Positions 42,331 to 50,542 of a stretch of DNA of 64,000 nucleotides are shown in pieces; position 1 is the first letter of the stretch, and the number at the start of each line of letters is the position of its first letter. Source of the DNA: an uncultured Acidimicrobiales bacterium (GTDB lineage Bacteria > Actinomycetota > Acidimicrobiia > Acidimicrobiales > Bin134); the NCBI GenBank assembly GCA_951813325.1, contig OX638350.1, positions 3,019,954 to 3,083,953 on the forward strand. Reading direction: 5' to 3'. Below the pieces are notes generated by a model. The model ran no database searches. It was not told the origin of the DNA and saw nothing but the letters and a program-made list of their open reading frames with translations. The translations under genes and the position numbers were made by a program.

Positions 42331-43725
42331 TCAGTCGTAGCGATGCTGGCCCTTATGGCCGTAGGGCCTGGTGCACTGCCTATTGGTTCGCCGCCCCCAA
42401 TGAGCGCATTGCCAAGCGGAGGACCGTGTGCTCGCACGGCCCTCCCGTATGCCCCTGGCTCTTATGCTGGCAGCACCGTCGGCGAGGCCCTGTAGGGCCA
42501 CATAGTCCTCTGTTCTGGTAACCACCCCACCGGAAGCGGCCTCGCTCAATCCGAGCACCTTCTCTGCCAAGCTGACGATTTCCGCGGCCCTGTAGATCTG
42601 GGTCTTCCCCGACCTGCCGACCTCTTGGACTATCCCCGCCTGCCGCAGGCGGGCAATCCCTCTTCTAATCGCCGATATCGACGCTTCGCTGCCGAGCTCC
42701 GATTCAATGGACTCGACAGTGAAGACTGGCTGAAAGGCCATTTCGGAGGCGATCTTCCAAACGGCGGAGTCTGGCCGAATGCCTCCTAGACGGTTTCGCC
42801 AGTCCCGCATCAGGTCGTCTGTCAGGCTGGCGGCCATCCGCACCTGTTCGGTCGCCCGCTGGGCGCTGTCGGCGAACATCTCAACCCAGGGCTCGAGGCT
42901 CACTGACCGGGCAGGATCGCCGGGTGACCCCTCATACCGCTGGAAGCTGTAGAGGGAGTCGTAGTAGGCACTGCGACTCGCCAGCAGTGCCCTGCTTATC
43001 GGAAGGTGCAGAGCATCCCCGCTTCCTCCGCTGTATAGAGCGATTGGGATGAGTGCTCTGCCTGTCCTTCCGTTACCGTCGGGGAACGGGTGGATTGACT
43101 CGAATTGGGCATGGGCTACGGCAGCCCGAAGGACTGGCTCGTGGTCGCTGTAGTTGATGTAGTCGACCAAGTCGTCGAGCAGTTGCCGAACCTCTCCTGC
43201 CGGCGGGGGGACAAACCGCGCCCCTATTGGCCCCATCCCGGCGGCGACTGGCGCCCCGACCCAAACAGGCCCCAGTCTGAGTTTCCCTGCAAGGTGGGGG
43301 GTGTCCGATCTAGCCATCAGCGTCGAGTGAAGATCGAGGATGTCGTCCACCGCGATGGGGCCGCCGTGCTCGGCGATGGACATGGCCTGCTCTGCCATCT
43401 CCCAGTTGCCTAGGGCGGCCCTGTTTGCCGCGTCGGCTCCATCGGTTCCCAAAGACATTCCCTCCAGGCTGGCGTAGATTCCCTCGATGGCGCTGGAGCT
43501 AAGGCTCTCCCCCTGGGCCATGATGCTGTCCGCCGCCCACCGATAAGAGATGCTTCGGGCTCTTGTGCTGACCGTGTGTGAGATATCGGCGCCGGCCGCG
43601 GCAATCCTGTCCGACACGCGTCTGCCGAACTTTGGATTCCACCCCCCCAAAGGGTGCGGGATGTACGCCCCGTACTCATGCCCCTCGGTTCCCGGTGGCC
43701 AAACCTGAGTCACATACCTGCCCAT
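42331..43725 (-). CDS. Fic-domain protein with winged helix and Cys/His tail
   Basis: 464 residues. The Fic active site HPFPDGNGRTGR lies at 212-223 and is intact, so AMP or another nucleotide transfer is expected. The motif S-x3-E-G at residues 77-82 (SSAIEG) is the inhibitory helix found N-terminal to the core in class II Fic proteins. A winged helix follows (SISAIRRGIARLRQAGIVQE), and the last 25 residues carry CAHWGRRTNRQC and GHKGQH, a possible zinc site. This plan occurs in autoregulated Fic proteins. It has its own AT-rich upstream region with a TATAAT box at about 43780 on the minus strand. Confidence 0.87.
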   Translation of the reverse strand: MGRYVTQVWPPGTEGHEYGAYIPHPLGGWNPKFGRRVSDRIAAAGADISHTVSTRARSISYRWAADSIMAQGESLSSSAIEGIYASLEGMSLGTDGADAANRAALGNWEMAEQAMSIAEHGGPIAVDDILDLHSTLMARSDTPHLAGKLRLGPVWVGAPVAAGMGPIGARFVPPPAGEVRQLLDDLVDYINYSDHEPVLRAAVAHAQFESIHPFPDGNGRTGRALIPIALYSGGSGDALHLPISRALLASRSAYYDSLYSFQRYEGSPGDPARSVSLEPWVEMFADSAQRATEQVRMAASLTDDLMRDWRNRLGGIRPDSAVWKIASEMAFQPVFTVESIESELGSEASISAIRRGIARLRQAGIVQEVGRSGKTQIYRAAEIVSLAEKVLGLSEAASGGVVTRTEDYVALQGLADGAASIRARGIREGRASTRSSAWQCAHWGRRTNRQCTRPYGHKGQHRYD

Positions 43726-43819
43726 CCATCTCCCCCATTCACGCTCACTTGTACCGCCAAATCCGTATTATACAACCATTTATAGCTATTCCAGGTCGAT
43801 TCTAAGCGATACTCATGCA

Positions 43820-44761
43820 GTGAATAGTCGTAAGCGGGTGTGTGTCGCCCTCCCGCCCGCGCCGGTCCCGGCCGTCGAGTTGCAGGCGACCTTCGACGAC
43901 GATGCCAACGAGAACGCCCGTCATGAGCGGATCGTGGCGTTCGCCGACACACAAGCCGTAGCCAGCGGTCACCTGGAGTTGACCCGCGATCCCGCCAACG
44001 CGTCGTTGGCCATCGTGGAGGTGAACCCCCTCGGCGGCGAAGCATCAACGGCTGTCTTGGCCCGACTGCTGGAGCTGACCCAAGCCGACAGCCGCACCTC
44101 GGTCATTGCCTGGGGCGACTGCACACCAGACACCGATTCCTACTGGACCAAGCTAGGCGCCGAGTTGCGCTCCACCGAACAGGAGTCCGATTTGGATCTG
44201 GCCTCAGTGGACGCCGATCTGATGAGCCGGTGGATCGACGCCGCACCGGACGACATCGAATTGGTGCATTGGAAAGGCCGCTGTCCCGACGAGCACATCG
44301 ACGCGCTCGTTGCCACCGCCAATGCCATGAACGACGCCCCCACCGACGACCTCGAGATCGCCGACACCTTCTACGACGCAGACTTGTTGCGAGCCGACTT
44401 CGACGCCCGCGACACCTGCGGCATCGACTATCTGGGCATATTGGCCGTCTGTGCTGATGGGTCGGCCGCGGGCGCCACTGAAGTATTCGTCAACCGCTAC
44501 CGGCCCGCCTACTCGTGGCAGTGGAACAAGGTCGTGCTCCCCGCCTTCCGGGGCCGGGGCATCGGCCGCTGGATAAAGGCAGCAATGTGGAGGCGGTTGC
44601 GCGCCGACGCCTCCGAAGTAGCCACACTGCGCACCGGCAACGCCGAGAGCAACGCCGCCATGCTGGCCGTAAACACTGAGACGGGCTTCCAACCGTCACA
44701 CCTAATGGGGTGCTGGCAAGCCGACCGTGCAACCCTCCAAGCAAACGCGGGAGTTTTCTAG
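43820..44761 (+). CDS. GNAT acetyltransferase-like protein, copy B
   Basis: 313 residues as drawn, GTG start; the true start could be a GTG a few codons later, because the first 17 residues have no counterpart in the paralogue at 50543. The C-terminal GNAT domain has the acetyl-CoA loop FRGRGIGRWIKAAMWRRL and the following NAESNAAMLAVNTETGF. The N-terminal half may be a second, degenerate GNAT domain, as in mycothiol synthase. From 44161 on it is about 93% identical to the paralogue, while the N-terminal third is far more diverged. Substrate unknown. Confidence 0.8.
   Translation: MNSRKRVCVALPPAPVPAVELQATFDDDANENARHERIVAFADTQAVASGHLELTRDPANASLAIVEVNPLGGEASTAVLARLLELTQADSRTSVIAWGDCTPDTDSYWTKLGAELRSTEQESDLDLASVDADLMSRWIDAAPDDIELVHWKGRCPDEHIDALVATANAMNDAPTDDLEIADTFYDADLLRADFDARDTCGIDYLGILAVCADGSAAGATEVFVNRYRPAYSWQWNKVVLPAFRGRGIGRWIKAAMWRRLRADASEVATLRTGNAESNAAMLAVNTETGFQPSHLMGCWQADRATLQANAGVF
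44161..44725 (+). repeat. Long duplicated segment, partner 50941-51505
   Basis: 565 bp align to 50941-51505 at a constant offset of 6780 with no gaps. By eye I count about 39 differences (93% identity), including a run of about 160 identical bases at 44279-44439. The flanking upstream parts of the two genes are much less similar, so this block has probably been homogenised by gene conversion or was duplicated more recently. Confidence 0.85.
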
Positions 44762-44790
44762 TTGACTAGATAACTAGTAAAATATATATT
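44758..44790 (+). promoter_or_regulatory. Consensus promoter with overlapping inverted repeat before the GntR/LacI-type regulator
   Basis: TTGACT (44762-44767) and TATATT (44785-44790) are spaced by 17 bases. CTAGTT (44758-44763) and AACTAG (44772-44777) form a perfect inverted repeat across the -35 box and spacer, with an ACTAG in between. This is a likely autoregulatory operator; the stop codon of the upstream acetyltransferase gene lies inside it. Confidence 0.65.
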
Positions 44791-44798
44791 TCAGCGTG

Positions 44799-45941
44799 AT
44801 GAGTGAAGTTGAAGCGCGAGAACTTCTCGCTCTACGACTCGGTATCGATCGAGCAGGACGGACTCCGATTGCGACCCAGATCGCCGAGCAGCTGACCTCG
44901 AGGGTGGCCTCCGGTGTCTTGGTGGCGGGGGACCGGCTTCCAGCGATGAAAGAGGTCGCCGAGCACCTTGAGGTCAATGTACACACGGTGCGTGCGGCCT
45001 ACGCCCAGCTCGCGGCCGACGACGTCATAACCATGCAGCGGGGCAGCCGCGCCGTGGTGCTGGGATACGACGCCAACACCGCTCGTTCAGGCCGAGCCAG
45101 CGCCCCCACGTTCATGATCGGCGTCATGGTGCCTCAATTCTCCGACTACTACGCCGAGTTCCTCCAGGCGGTAGCGCAATCGGCAGAAATCGAGGGCTGG
45201 CTGCCAGTCATTTGCCAAACAAGACAGTACGAGACTCAAACAGTGGCGCGTTACGTAGACCAGATGGTGAGCCGCGGTGTGGATGGACTGATCGCACTGC
45301 ACTACGAGACACTTGACGACGACGAGACGACGGCAGTGTTGGCGAAAGCCGCAGATCTCCTGCCCTTGGTGCTTGTCGATAGTGCCCCACTCGACTTCGG
45401 CCATCAGATCATGGTGGATCGCGTTGCCGGCTCATTGGAGGCGACGAAACACCTCCTAGACCACGGCCATCAGCGAGTCGCCTTCATCTCAACCCCGATC
45501 GGATGGACTTCCGCCAGCCAACTCCGTCAGGGATATACCCAAGCGCTTGAGGAAGGAGGTCTCGTGCCCGATTCCGATCTTGTCGTCGCCGCGGGGGACA
45601 TGTCGCTAGATGCCGGCGCGAAGGCGGCGGCGAGCCTGATGCTGCTCGACGATCCCCCGGAGGCGATCTTCTGCGCTGGGGACATCCTCGCCTTGGGCGC
45701 CCTTCAGCACCTGCACGCCATGCAGCAGCGAGTGCCAGAGGACGTGAGCATCATGGGATACGGCGAATTGCCGTTCTCGTCGTTGGCAGGTCCGCCACTT
45801 TCGTCGTCCCGCCTTCCCGCCCACGAGCTGGGTGAGCTTGCTGCTTCCACTCTCCGCGACGCCATTGACGGCGGCGAGCGCACGCAAACCGGACCGATTC
45901 AAACCTCCCTGATAACACGGCGGTCTTGTGGCTGCCGATGA
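44799..45941 (+). CDS. GntR-type regulator with LacI-type ligand-binding domain
   Basis: 380 residues from ATG 44799 (a GTG one codon earlier is possible). Residues 15-85 are a GntR winged helix (TPIATQIAEQLTSRVASGVL, then AGDRLPAMKEVAEHLEVN and VHTVRAAYAQL). Residues 105-375 are a periplasmic-binding type I effector domain of the LacI kind (IGVMVPQFSDYYAEFLQAV, VDGLIALHYE, RVAFISTPIGWTSASQLRQGY, PEAIFCAGDILALGAL). This pairing is typical of sugar or nucleoside sensors. It heads the transporter/phosphorylase operon and probably senses the transported compound. Confidence 0.87.
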   Translation: MSEVEARELLALRLGIDRAGRTPIATQIAEQLTSRVASGVLVAGDRLPAMKEVAEHLEVNVHTVRAAYAQLAADDVITMQRGSRAVVLGYDANTARSGRASAPTFMIGVMVPQFSDYYAEFLQAVAQSAEIEGWLPVICQTRQYETQTVARYVDQMVSRGVDGLIALHYETLDDDETTAVLAKAADLLPLVLVDSAPLDFGHQIMVDRVAGSLEATKHLLDHGHQRVAFISTPIGWTSASQLRQGYTQALEEGGLVPDSDLVVAAGDMSLDAGAKAAASLMLLDDPPEAIFCAGDILALGALQHLHAMQQRVPEDVSIMGYGELPFSSLAGPPLSSSRLPAHELGELAASTLRDAIDGGERTQTGPIQTSLITRRSCGCR

Positions 45942-45988
45942 CCCCTCCGAGTGAAGTACACAGCTTTGCCGGGCCGAAAGGAAGCCCA

Positions 45989-47071
45989 ATGAACCCAAAG
46001 AAACTGCTCATCATGTGGTTGGCGATCCTGGCTGTTCTAGCTATGGCAGCGTCTGCCTGCGGCAACGATGACGATGCCCCGGCAACAAGCGAACCCGAAC
46101 CCACCGTCGCGACCAGTGAACCCGACCCAGAGCCCGAGCCAACCTCCGAACCCGAGCCCGAGCCGACGCCGCGAGAAATGCAAGACGTCTCCCTGCGATT
46201 GCCTTGGTTCCCGAGCGCTCAGTTCGCAGGCTCGTACGTCGCAGCGGCCAAGGGCTTCTTTGAGGAAGAAGGGCTGAGCGTCACCATCAATCCCGGGGGG
46301 TTCGACGTCAACAGCATCACTCTCGTGGCCGCAGGCTCAGATGACTTCGGCTTGCACGACACGAACTCGCTGCTCTTCGCGGCTGTCGAAGAAATTCCCC
46401 TCGTGACGGTAGCGACCTATCTCCACGCTCACCCCGGTGCGATCATGTCGCTTGAATCTTCAGGTTTTGAGTCGTTGTCCGATCTAGTGGGCGCCACCAT
46501 CGGCTTCCAAGAGGGTGGCCCGTGGCAGCTCACCCAGGCCATGCTCACTCAGAACGGAGTCGATCCAGATTCTCTCAACCAGGTCGCAGTCGGCTTCGAT
46601 CTCACGCCGCTGTTTGAGGGCGACATCGATTTGCTGACGGTGTTTTCCACCAACGAGCCGGTATTGGCCGAACTGCAAGGGTTCCCAGTCGATGTCTTCA
46701 TCCCCTACGACTACGGGGTGCAAACATCAGCCAATGCTCTGTTCACCACCACCAGCTTCAGGCAAGACAACCCTGAGGTGGTGTGCGGGATGGTTCGGGC
46801 CATGGCAAGGGGCTGGCAATACGCATTCGACAACCCAGAAGAAGCGGTCGAAATTATCGTGGCCGTCGACCCCGACAATCTCACGGTCGAAAAGGAGGCG
46901 GCATCACTCGAAGCAGTTCGATCAAGCGTCCTCTCCGAATCCGCTCTCGCTGACGGAATCGGGACGATGACCGCCGAGCGGTGGCAAACCGTCGATGAAG
47001 TGCTCCGCCAGTATGGTGGACTCGAAGCAGACATCGACCTGGCAAACGTCTACGACGACTACTGCTTCTGA
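45989..47071 (+). CDS. NMT1/THI5-type substrate-binding lipoprotein
   Basis: 360 residues from ATG 45989 with GAAAGGA upstream. The lipoprotein signal ends at Cys24 (AMAASAC), followed by a Glu/Pro/Thr-rich linker and a type II binding domain: LRLPWFPSAQFAGSYVAAAK, GFFEEEGLSVTINPGG, ATIGFQEGGPWQLTQAM. This branch binds pyrimidine-like ligands (thiamine precursors, riboflavin, pyrimidines) or similar small molecules. With a uridine-phosphorylase-family gene next in line, a nucleoside is the best guess. Confidence 0.83.
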   Translation: MNPKKLLIMWLAILAVLAMAASACGNDDDAPATSEPEPTVATSEPDPEPEPTSEPEPEPTPREMQDVSLRLPWFPSAQFAGSYVAAAKGFFEEEGLSVTINPGGFDVNSITLVAAGSDDFGLHDTNSLLFAAVEEIPLVTVATYLHAHPGAIMSLESSGFESLSDLVGATIGFQEGGPWQLTQAMLTQNGVDPDSLNQVAVGFDLTPLFEGDIDLLTVFSTNEPVLAELQGFPVDVFIPYDYGVQTSANALFTTTSFRQDNPEVVCGMVRAMARGWQYAFDNPEEAVEIIVAVDPDNLTVEKEAASLEAVRSSVLSESALADGIGTMTAERWQTVDEVLRQYGGLEADIDLANVYDDYCF

Positions 47072-47072
47072 G

Positions 47073-47124
47073 AATTCCCCTCCGGGAATTGCGTGGCCGG
47101 TGCAACCGGTGGCACTGGCCACGC
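47073..47124 (+). promoter_or_regulatory. Two strong hairpins between binding-protein and phosphorylase genes
   Basis: AATTCCC-CTCC-GGGAATT (47073-47090) has a perfect 7-bp stem. Directly after it, 47091-47103 pairs with 47112-47124 over 13 positions (one G-U) around an 8-base loop. There is no T-run. Such structures commonly protect the upstream mRNA and raise the level of the binding protein relative to the rest of the operon; partial termination is the alternative. Confidence 0.6.
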
Positions 47125-47154
47125 ACTTCCTAGGCCCAAGCGAGAGGAGCCTTC

Positions 47155-47937
47155 GTGGCGATTCTGGACAAGAATGCAAGAACGCGCCACGCCCGGCAGT
47201 ACCACCTCCATGTGAGTCCAGGCGAGATCGGAAAATACGTGCTGCTGCCAGGCGACCCGGCTCGCGTATCCATGATCGCTCAACACTTGGACGACCCAAG
47301 CGAGGTCGCCTTCCATCGCGAATACCGAACCGTCACCGGGCACTTCCGAGGAATCGAGGTCAGCGGCACGTCGACGGGAATCGGGTGTCCATCCGCAGCC
47401 ATCGCGGTTGAGGAGTTGGCCAACGTAGGGGCAACGCATTTCATCCGAGTGGGCAGCAGTGCCGCCTACCGTCCCGAGATTGCCCAGGGCGATCTGATCG
47501 TCAACACGGCGACAATGCGGCTTGACGGCACGAGCGCGGCCTACGTTGACCCGAGATTCCCGGCGGTGGCCGATCACTTCCTCGTTCGGCATCTGATCGA
47601 TGCCGCTCGAGACCTTGCCGCCGAACGCGGATTCAAGGTGCATGTGGGCATCAACGCATCAAGCGATGCGTTCTACGCCGAGACCCCTGAGTTCGTCGAG
47701 CAACTCCAGAAGCACCGCATCTCCAATGTGGAGATGGAGAGTTCAGCCATATTCACCGTCGCCCATTTGAGGGGACTGTTCGGGGCAATGGTCTGTGCCG
47801 TGTCCTACAACTACACGCGCCCAGGCGAAGTCGACTTCGAGGGCGAGAACCATGCCCTTGTAGCGGGTTGGGACAATGCAATTGCCGTGGCGCTTGAGGC
47901 AGTTGCCCGCTATGAGGCGGACGAAAACATGCCATGA
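47155..47937 (+). CDS. Uridine-phosphorylase-family nucleoside phosphorylase
   Basis: 260 residues, GTG start after GAGAGGAG. The family blocks are LLPGDPARVSMIA (phosphate site), TGIGCPSAAIAVEELANVGA, TFIRVGSSAAY-like region (THFIRVGSSAAY), MRLDGTSAAYVDPRFPAVAD, GINASSDAFYAETPE and VEMESSAIF. RLDG, FPAVAD and ASSDxFY are shared with E. coli uridine phosphorylase. The reaction would be nucleoside plus phosphate to base plus ribose 1-phosphate. It sits inside an ABC importer operon and overlaps the ATPase gene by 4 bases, so import and cleavage are probably coupled. Confidence 0.85.
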   Translation: MAILDKNARTRHARQYHLHVSPGEIGKYVLLPGDPARVSMIAQHLDDPSEVAFHREYRTVTGHFRGIEVSGTSTGIGCPSAAIAVEELANVGATHFIRVGSSAAYRPEIAQGDLIVNTATMRLDGTSAAYVDPRFPAVADHFLVRHLIDAARDLAAERGFKVHVGINASSDAFYAETPEFVEQLQKHRISNVEMESSAIFTVAHLRGLFGAMVCAVSYNYTRPGEVDFEGENHALVAGWDNAIAVALEAVARYEADENMP

Positions 47938-48743
47938 CCAGCAGCGGGGGGATCGCGATTGAGGGGGTCAGCATGCAGTTCGGCGGCAGTCAAGGAGTAA
48001 CTGCGCTCGATGGGATCGATCTGAACATCTCTGGTGGAGAGTTCGTGGCGATTGTCGGGCCCTCGGGATGCGGCAAGTCCACGTTGCTCCGGATCGTGGG
48101 TGGATTATTGGAACCAACTTCGGGACACGTGTACGTCGGCGGGAAAACGTCGGGCCAGGCGAGACGCGACGTTGAATTCGGTTTCGTGTTCCAGCAGCCG
48201 ACGCTGTTCCCGTGGCTTCGAGTCCTCGGCAACGTTCTCTTGCCGGACCGTGTCCTCGGTCGCCGGAACCCTAACAACGGACCCAACAGCAAGGACATCG
48301 CGCAGGAGTTGCTACGAGATGTCGGTCTGGAAGGGTTCGAAGACCACTACCCAGGCCAAATCTCCGGAGGCATGCAGCAGCGAGTCGCACTTGCCCGAGC
48401 TCTCAGCTACGGCCCCAACACCCTGCTGATGGACGAACCCTTCGGAGCACTCGACGAGTTCACTCGCGACCGCCTCAACCTGCAACTTCTAGAAGTCTGC
48501 AACAAGACTGGCTCAACCGTCCTCTTTGTCACCCACAGCATTCAAGAGGCGATCTTCCTCGCCGATCGGGTCGTGATGCTCAGCCCCAGACCGGGACGCA
48601 TCACCCGGGTCGCCGAGGTGCCATTCCCGAAACCGCGAACCCTCGAAATCCGCTACGAACCCGGGTTTGCTGCACTAGCAGGGGAGCTTCGCGGACTCCT
48701 CGTGGGCGATGATGATATTGAGCTGGCGATGAACCAGCCATGA
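47934..48743 (+). CDS. ABC transporter ATPase (NitT/TauT type)
   Basis: 269 residues. Walker A IVGPSGCGKSTLLR, Q-loop FGFVFQQPTLFPWLRV, signature QISGGMQQRVALARAL, Walker B TLLMDEPFGALDE, and HSIQEAIFLADRVVML: the standard ATPase of nitrate/sulfonate/thiamine-precursor importers. It overlaps the phosphorylase and the permease by 4 bases each, so the set of four genes is tightly coupled. Confidence 0.9.
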   Translation: MTSSGGIAIEGVSMQFGGSQGVTALDGIDLNISGGEFVAIVGPSGCGKSTLLRIVGGLLEPTSGHVYVGGKTSGQARRDVEFGFVFQQPTLFPWLRVLGNVLLPDRVLGRRNPNNGPNSKDIAQELLRDVGLEGFEDHYPGQISGGMQQRVALARALSYGPNTLLMDEPFGALDEFTRDRLNLQLLEVCNKTGSTVLFVTHSIQEAIFLADRVVMLSPRPGRITRVAEVPFPKPRTLEIRYEPGFAALAGELRGLLVGDDDIELAMNQP

Positions 48744-49534
48744 GCAGCATCCGCAAACGCAGCCGTGTCGTCGACGTATTGCTGAGGGTCCTGCCCTCGG
48801 TCGTGATCTTCGCCCTCTGCCTTGTCGCTTGGGAATTGTGGGTTAATATCCGAGATGTCCCCGCGTACCTCTACCCCAGCCCATCGGACATCGGGAAAGA
48901 GCTGCGAGACGAGGGGCTTTCGCTTGCGGTTGACGACCTCCGCTGGACCATGACCGAGGCGGTTCTGGGATTCCTCCTCGGCAGCGCTGTCGCCCTGTTC
49001 ACTGGGATCGTATTCGTCCACGCCAAATTCCTTGAGCGCGTGTTCTTCCCGTGGGCGATCGTATTGCAGACAGTGCCAATCGTCGCAGTAGCGCCGCTGC
49101 TGACAATCTGGTTCGGCTTCACGCTCACTCCGAAGGTGTTGATCGCCGCACTGATCTGTTTCTTCCCCGTACTCGTCAATGCAACCAAGGGCTTGAGATC
49201 TATCAGCAGCCAGGCTGTGGAACTCATGAGCATCTTGTCAGCAAGCAAGTGGTCGCTCTTTTGGCGGGTGCGCATTCCGAGCTCTCTGCCCTATGTTTTC
49301 GCAGGTCTGAAGGTGGCTTCGACACTGTCGGTGATCGGCGCAATCGTCGCCGAGTTCACCGGGGCTGACCGAGGGATCGGCTTCGTCATCATCCAGGCCA
49401 GCTATCGCCTCGACACCCGGCTGATGTTCGCCGGAATCGCCCTCTCCTCAGCGGCCGGAGTGGTCTTCTTCAACATCATCGGGGCCCTCGAGCGCCTTGC
49501 CCTTAGATGGCCTGATGCCCGGCTCGACCGGTGA
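48740..49534 (+). CDS. ABC transporter permease (NitT/TauT type)
   Basis: 264 residues, six membrane segments. The coupling (EAA-like) region reads SSQAVELMSILSASKWSLFW and RVRIPSSLPYVFAGLKVA, and the C-terminus has IGFVIIQASYRLDTRLMFAGI, both typical of SsuC/ThiX-like permeases. Last gene of the operon; a complete importer is therefore present (binding lipoprotein, ATPase, permease). Confidence 0.9.
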   Translation: MSSIRKRSRVVDVLLRVLPSVVIFALCLVAWELWVNIRDVPAYLYPSPSDIGKELRDEGLSLAVDDLRWTMTEAVLGFLLGSAVALFTGIVFVHAKFLERVFFPWAIVLQTVPIVAVAPLLTIWFGFTLTPKVLIAALICFFPVLVNATKGLRSISSQAVELMSILSASKWSLFWRVRIPSSLPYVFAGLKVASTLSVIGAIVAEFTGADRGIGFVIIQASYRLDTRLMFAGIALSSAAGVVFFNIIGALERLALRWPDARLDR

Positions 49535-49587
49535 CCTAGCTGCCGCGCCAAACCGCCCGAGGATGGCAGACCCGCCAAACTAGAGCC

Positions 49588-50502
49588 ATGGCCACGCTGT
49601 CAGTAACCCTTCCCTCGTTCGGCCCTATCTTTCGAGACAACAACTTCCACCAGATCGCCGATCTCGCCAAGATGGCCGAGCAAGCCGGAGCCGACCGCAT
49701 CATGCTCACCGATCACGTCGTCATGGGCGAACACACCGACAAGTACCCATACGGCCCCTTCCCCTTCCCCCCGGACACTGCATGGCTCGAGCCCCTGGCC
49801 TCCCTAGCCCACATGGCCGCCGTCACCTCACAGGTTCGGTTCAGCACCAAGATCCTCATCGCTCCTCTGCGCCCCGCCGCCGTGCTGGCCAAGACTCTGG
49901 CCACCATGGACGTGCTTTCGCAGGGCCGCCTCGAAGTAGGCGTGGGCACCGGCTGGCAACGGGAGGAATACGAAGCTGCCGGCGTCCCCTGGAACCAGCG
50001 GGGCCAGCGCCTCACCGACACCATCGCGGCTTGCAAGACCCTCTGGCGGGACTCCCCGGCCTCGTTCCACTCGCCCACCGTCAACTTCGACAACATCTGG
50101 TGCGAGCCCAAGCCGGCCCAGCCCGATGGCATCCCCATTTGGGTGGCCGGGGCCCTCCATCCCAACAACCTGGCCCGCCTCGTCGAACACGCCAGCGGCT
50201 GGATCCCGCCTCCCTACGCCGACCTCCACGAGCTGGCCGACGGAGTACGCACACTCCAAGACGCCCTAGCCGCGGCCGGCCGCAACCTCGACGGGTTCGG
50301 CATCCAGGGCGACATCGACGCCGTGACCGACGAAGACGGCCGCCCGTCAATCCGACCCAGCATGGACGCCGCCCCCCGATGGGTTGCTGCCGGCGCCACC
50401 ACCATCAACGTGGTCATGTCACTGTTCTGCTGGCGCATGGACCGCGCCCAAGGTTGGTTCGACGATCTCGCCCAGAGCTGGGAATACCTCGCACTCCGCT
50501 GA
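49588..50502 (+). CDS. LLM-class F420-dependent oxidoreductase (intact copy)
   Basis: 304 residues. LAKMAEQAGADRIMLTDHVV, RFSTKILIAPLRPAAVLAKT, LATMDVLSQGRLEVGVG with GTGWQREEYEAAGVPW, and GIPIWVAGALHPNNLARL are the F420-type luciferase-like marks. It is related to the protein at 7500 and is the intact version of the remnant at 41906. The acetyltransferase follows 40 bases downstream. Function unknown. Confidence 0.88.
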   Translation: MATLSVTLPSFGPIFRDNNFHQIADLAKMAEQAGADRIMLTDHVVMGEHTDKYPYGPFPFPPDTAWLEPLASLAHMAAVTSQVRFSTKILIAPLRPAAVLAKTLATMDVLSQGRLEVGVGTGWQREEYEAAGVPWNQRGQRLTDTIAACKTLWRDSPASFHSPTVNFDNIWCEPKPAQPDGIPIWVAGALHPNNLARLVEHASGWIPPPYADLHELADGVRTLQDALAAAGRNLDGFGIQGDIDAVTDEDGRPSIRPSMDAAPRWVAAGATTINVVMSLFCWRMDRAQGWFDDLAQSWEYLALR

Positions 50503-50542
50503 CCTCGAAGGCATTGTTCGTTCCCGCCTTTATGCTCCGATG

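Noticed and set aside
43726..43819. A clear -35/-10 pair for the Fic gene
   Set aside because: A TATAAT box is present on the minus strand, but no acceptable -35 box at 16-18 bp was found, so only the -10 is mentioned.
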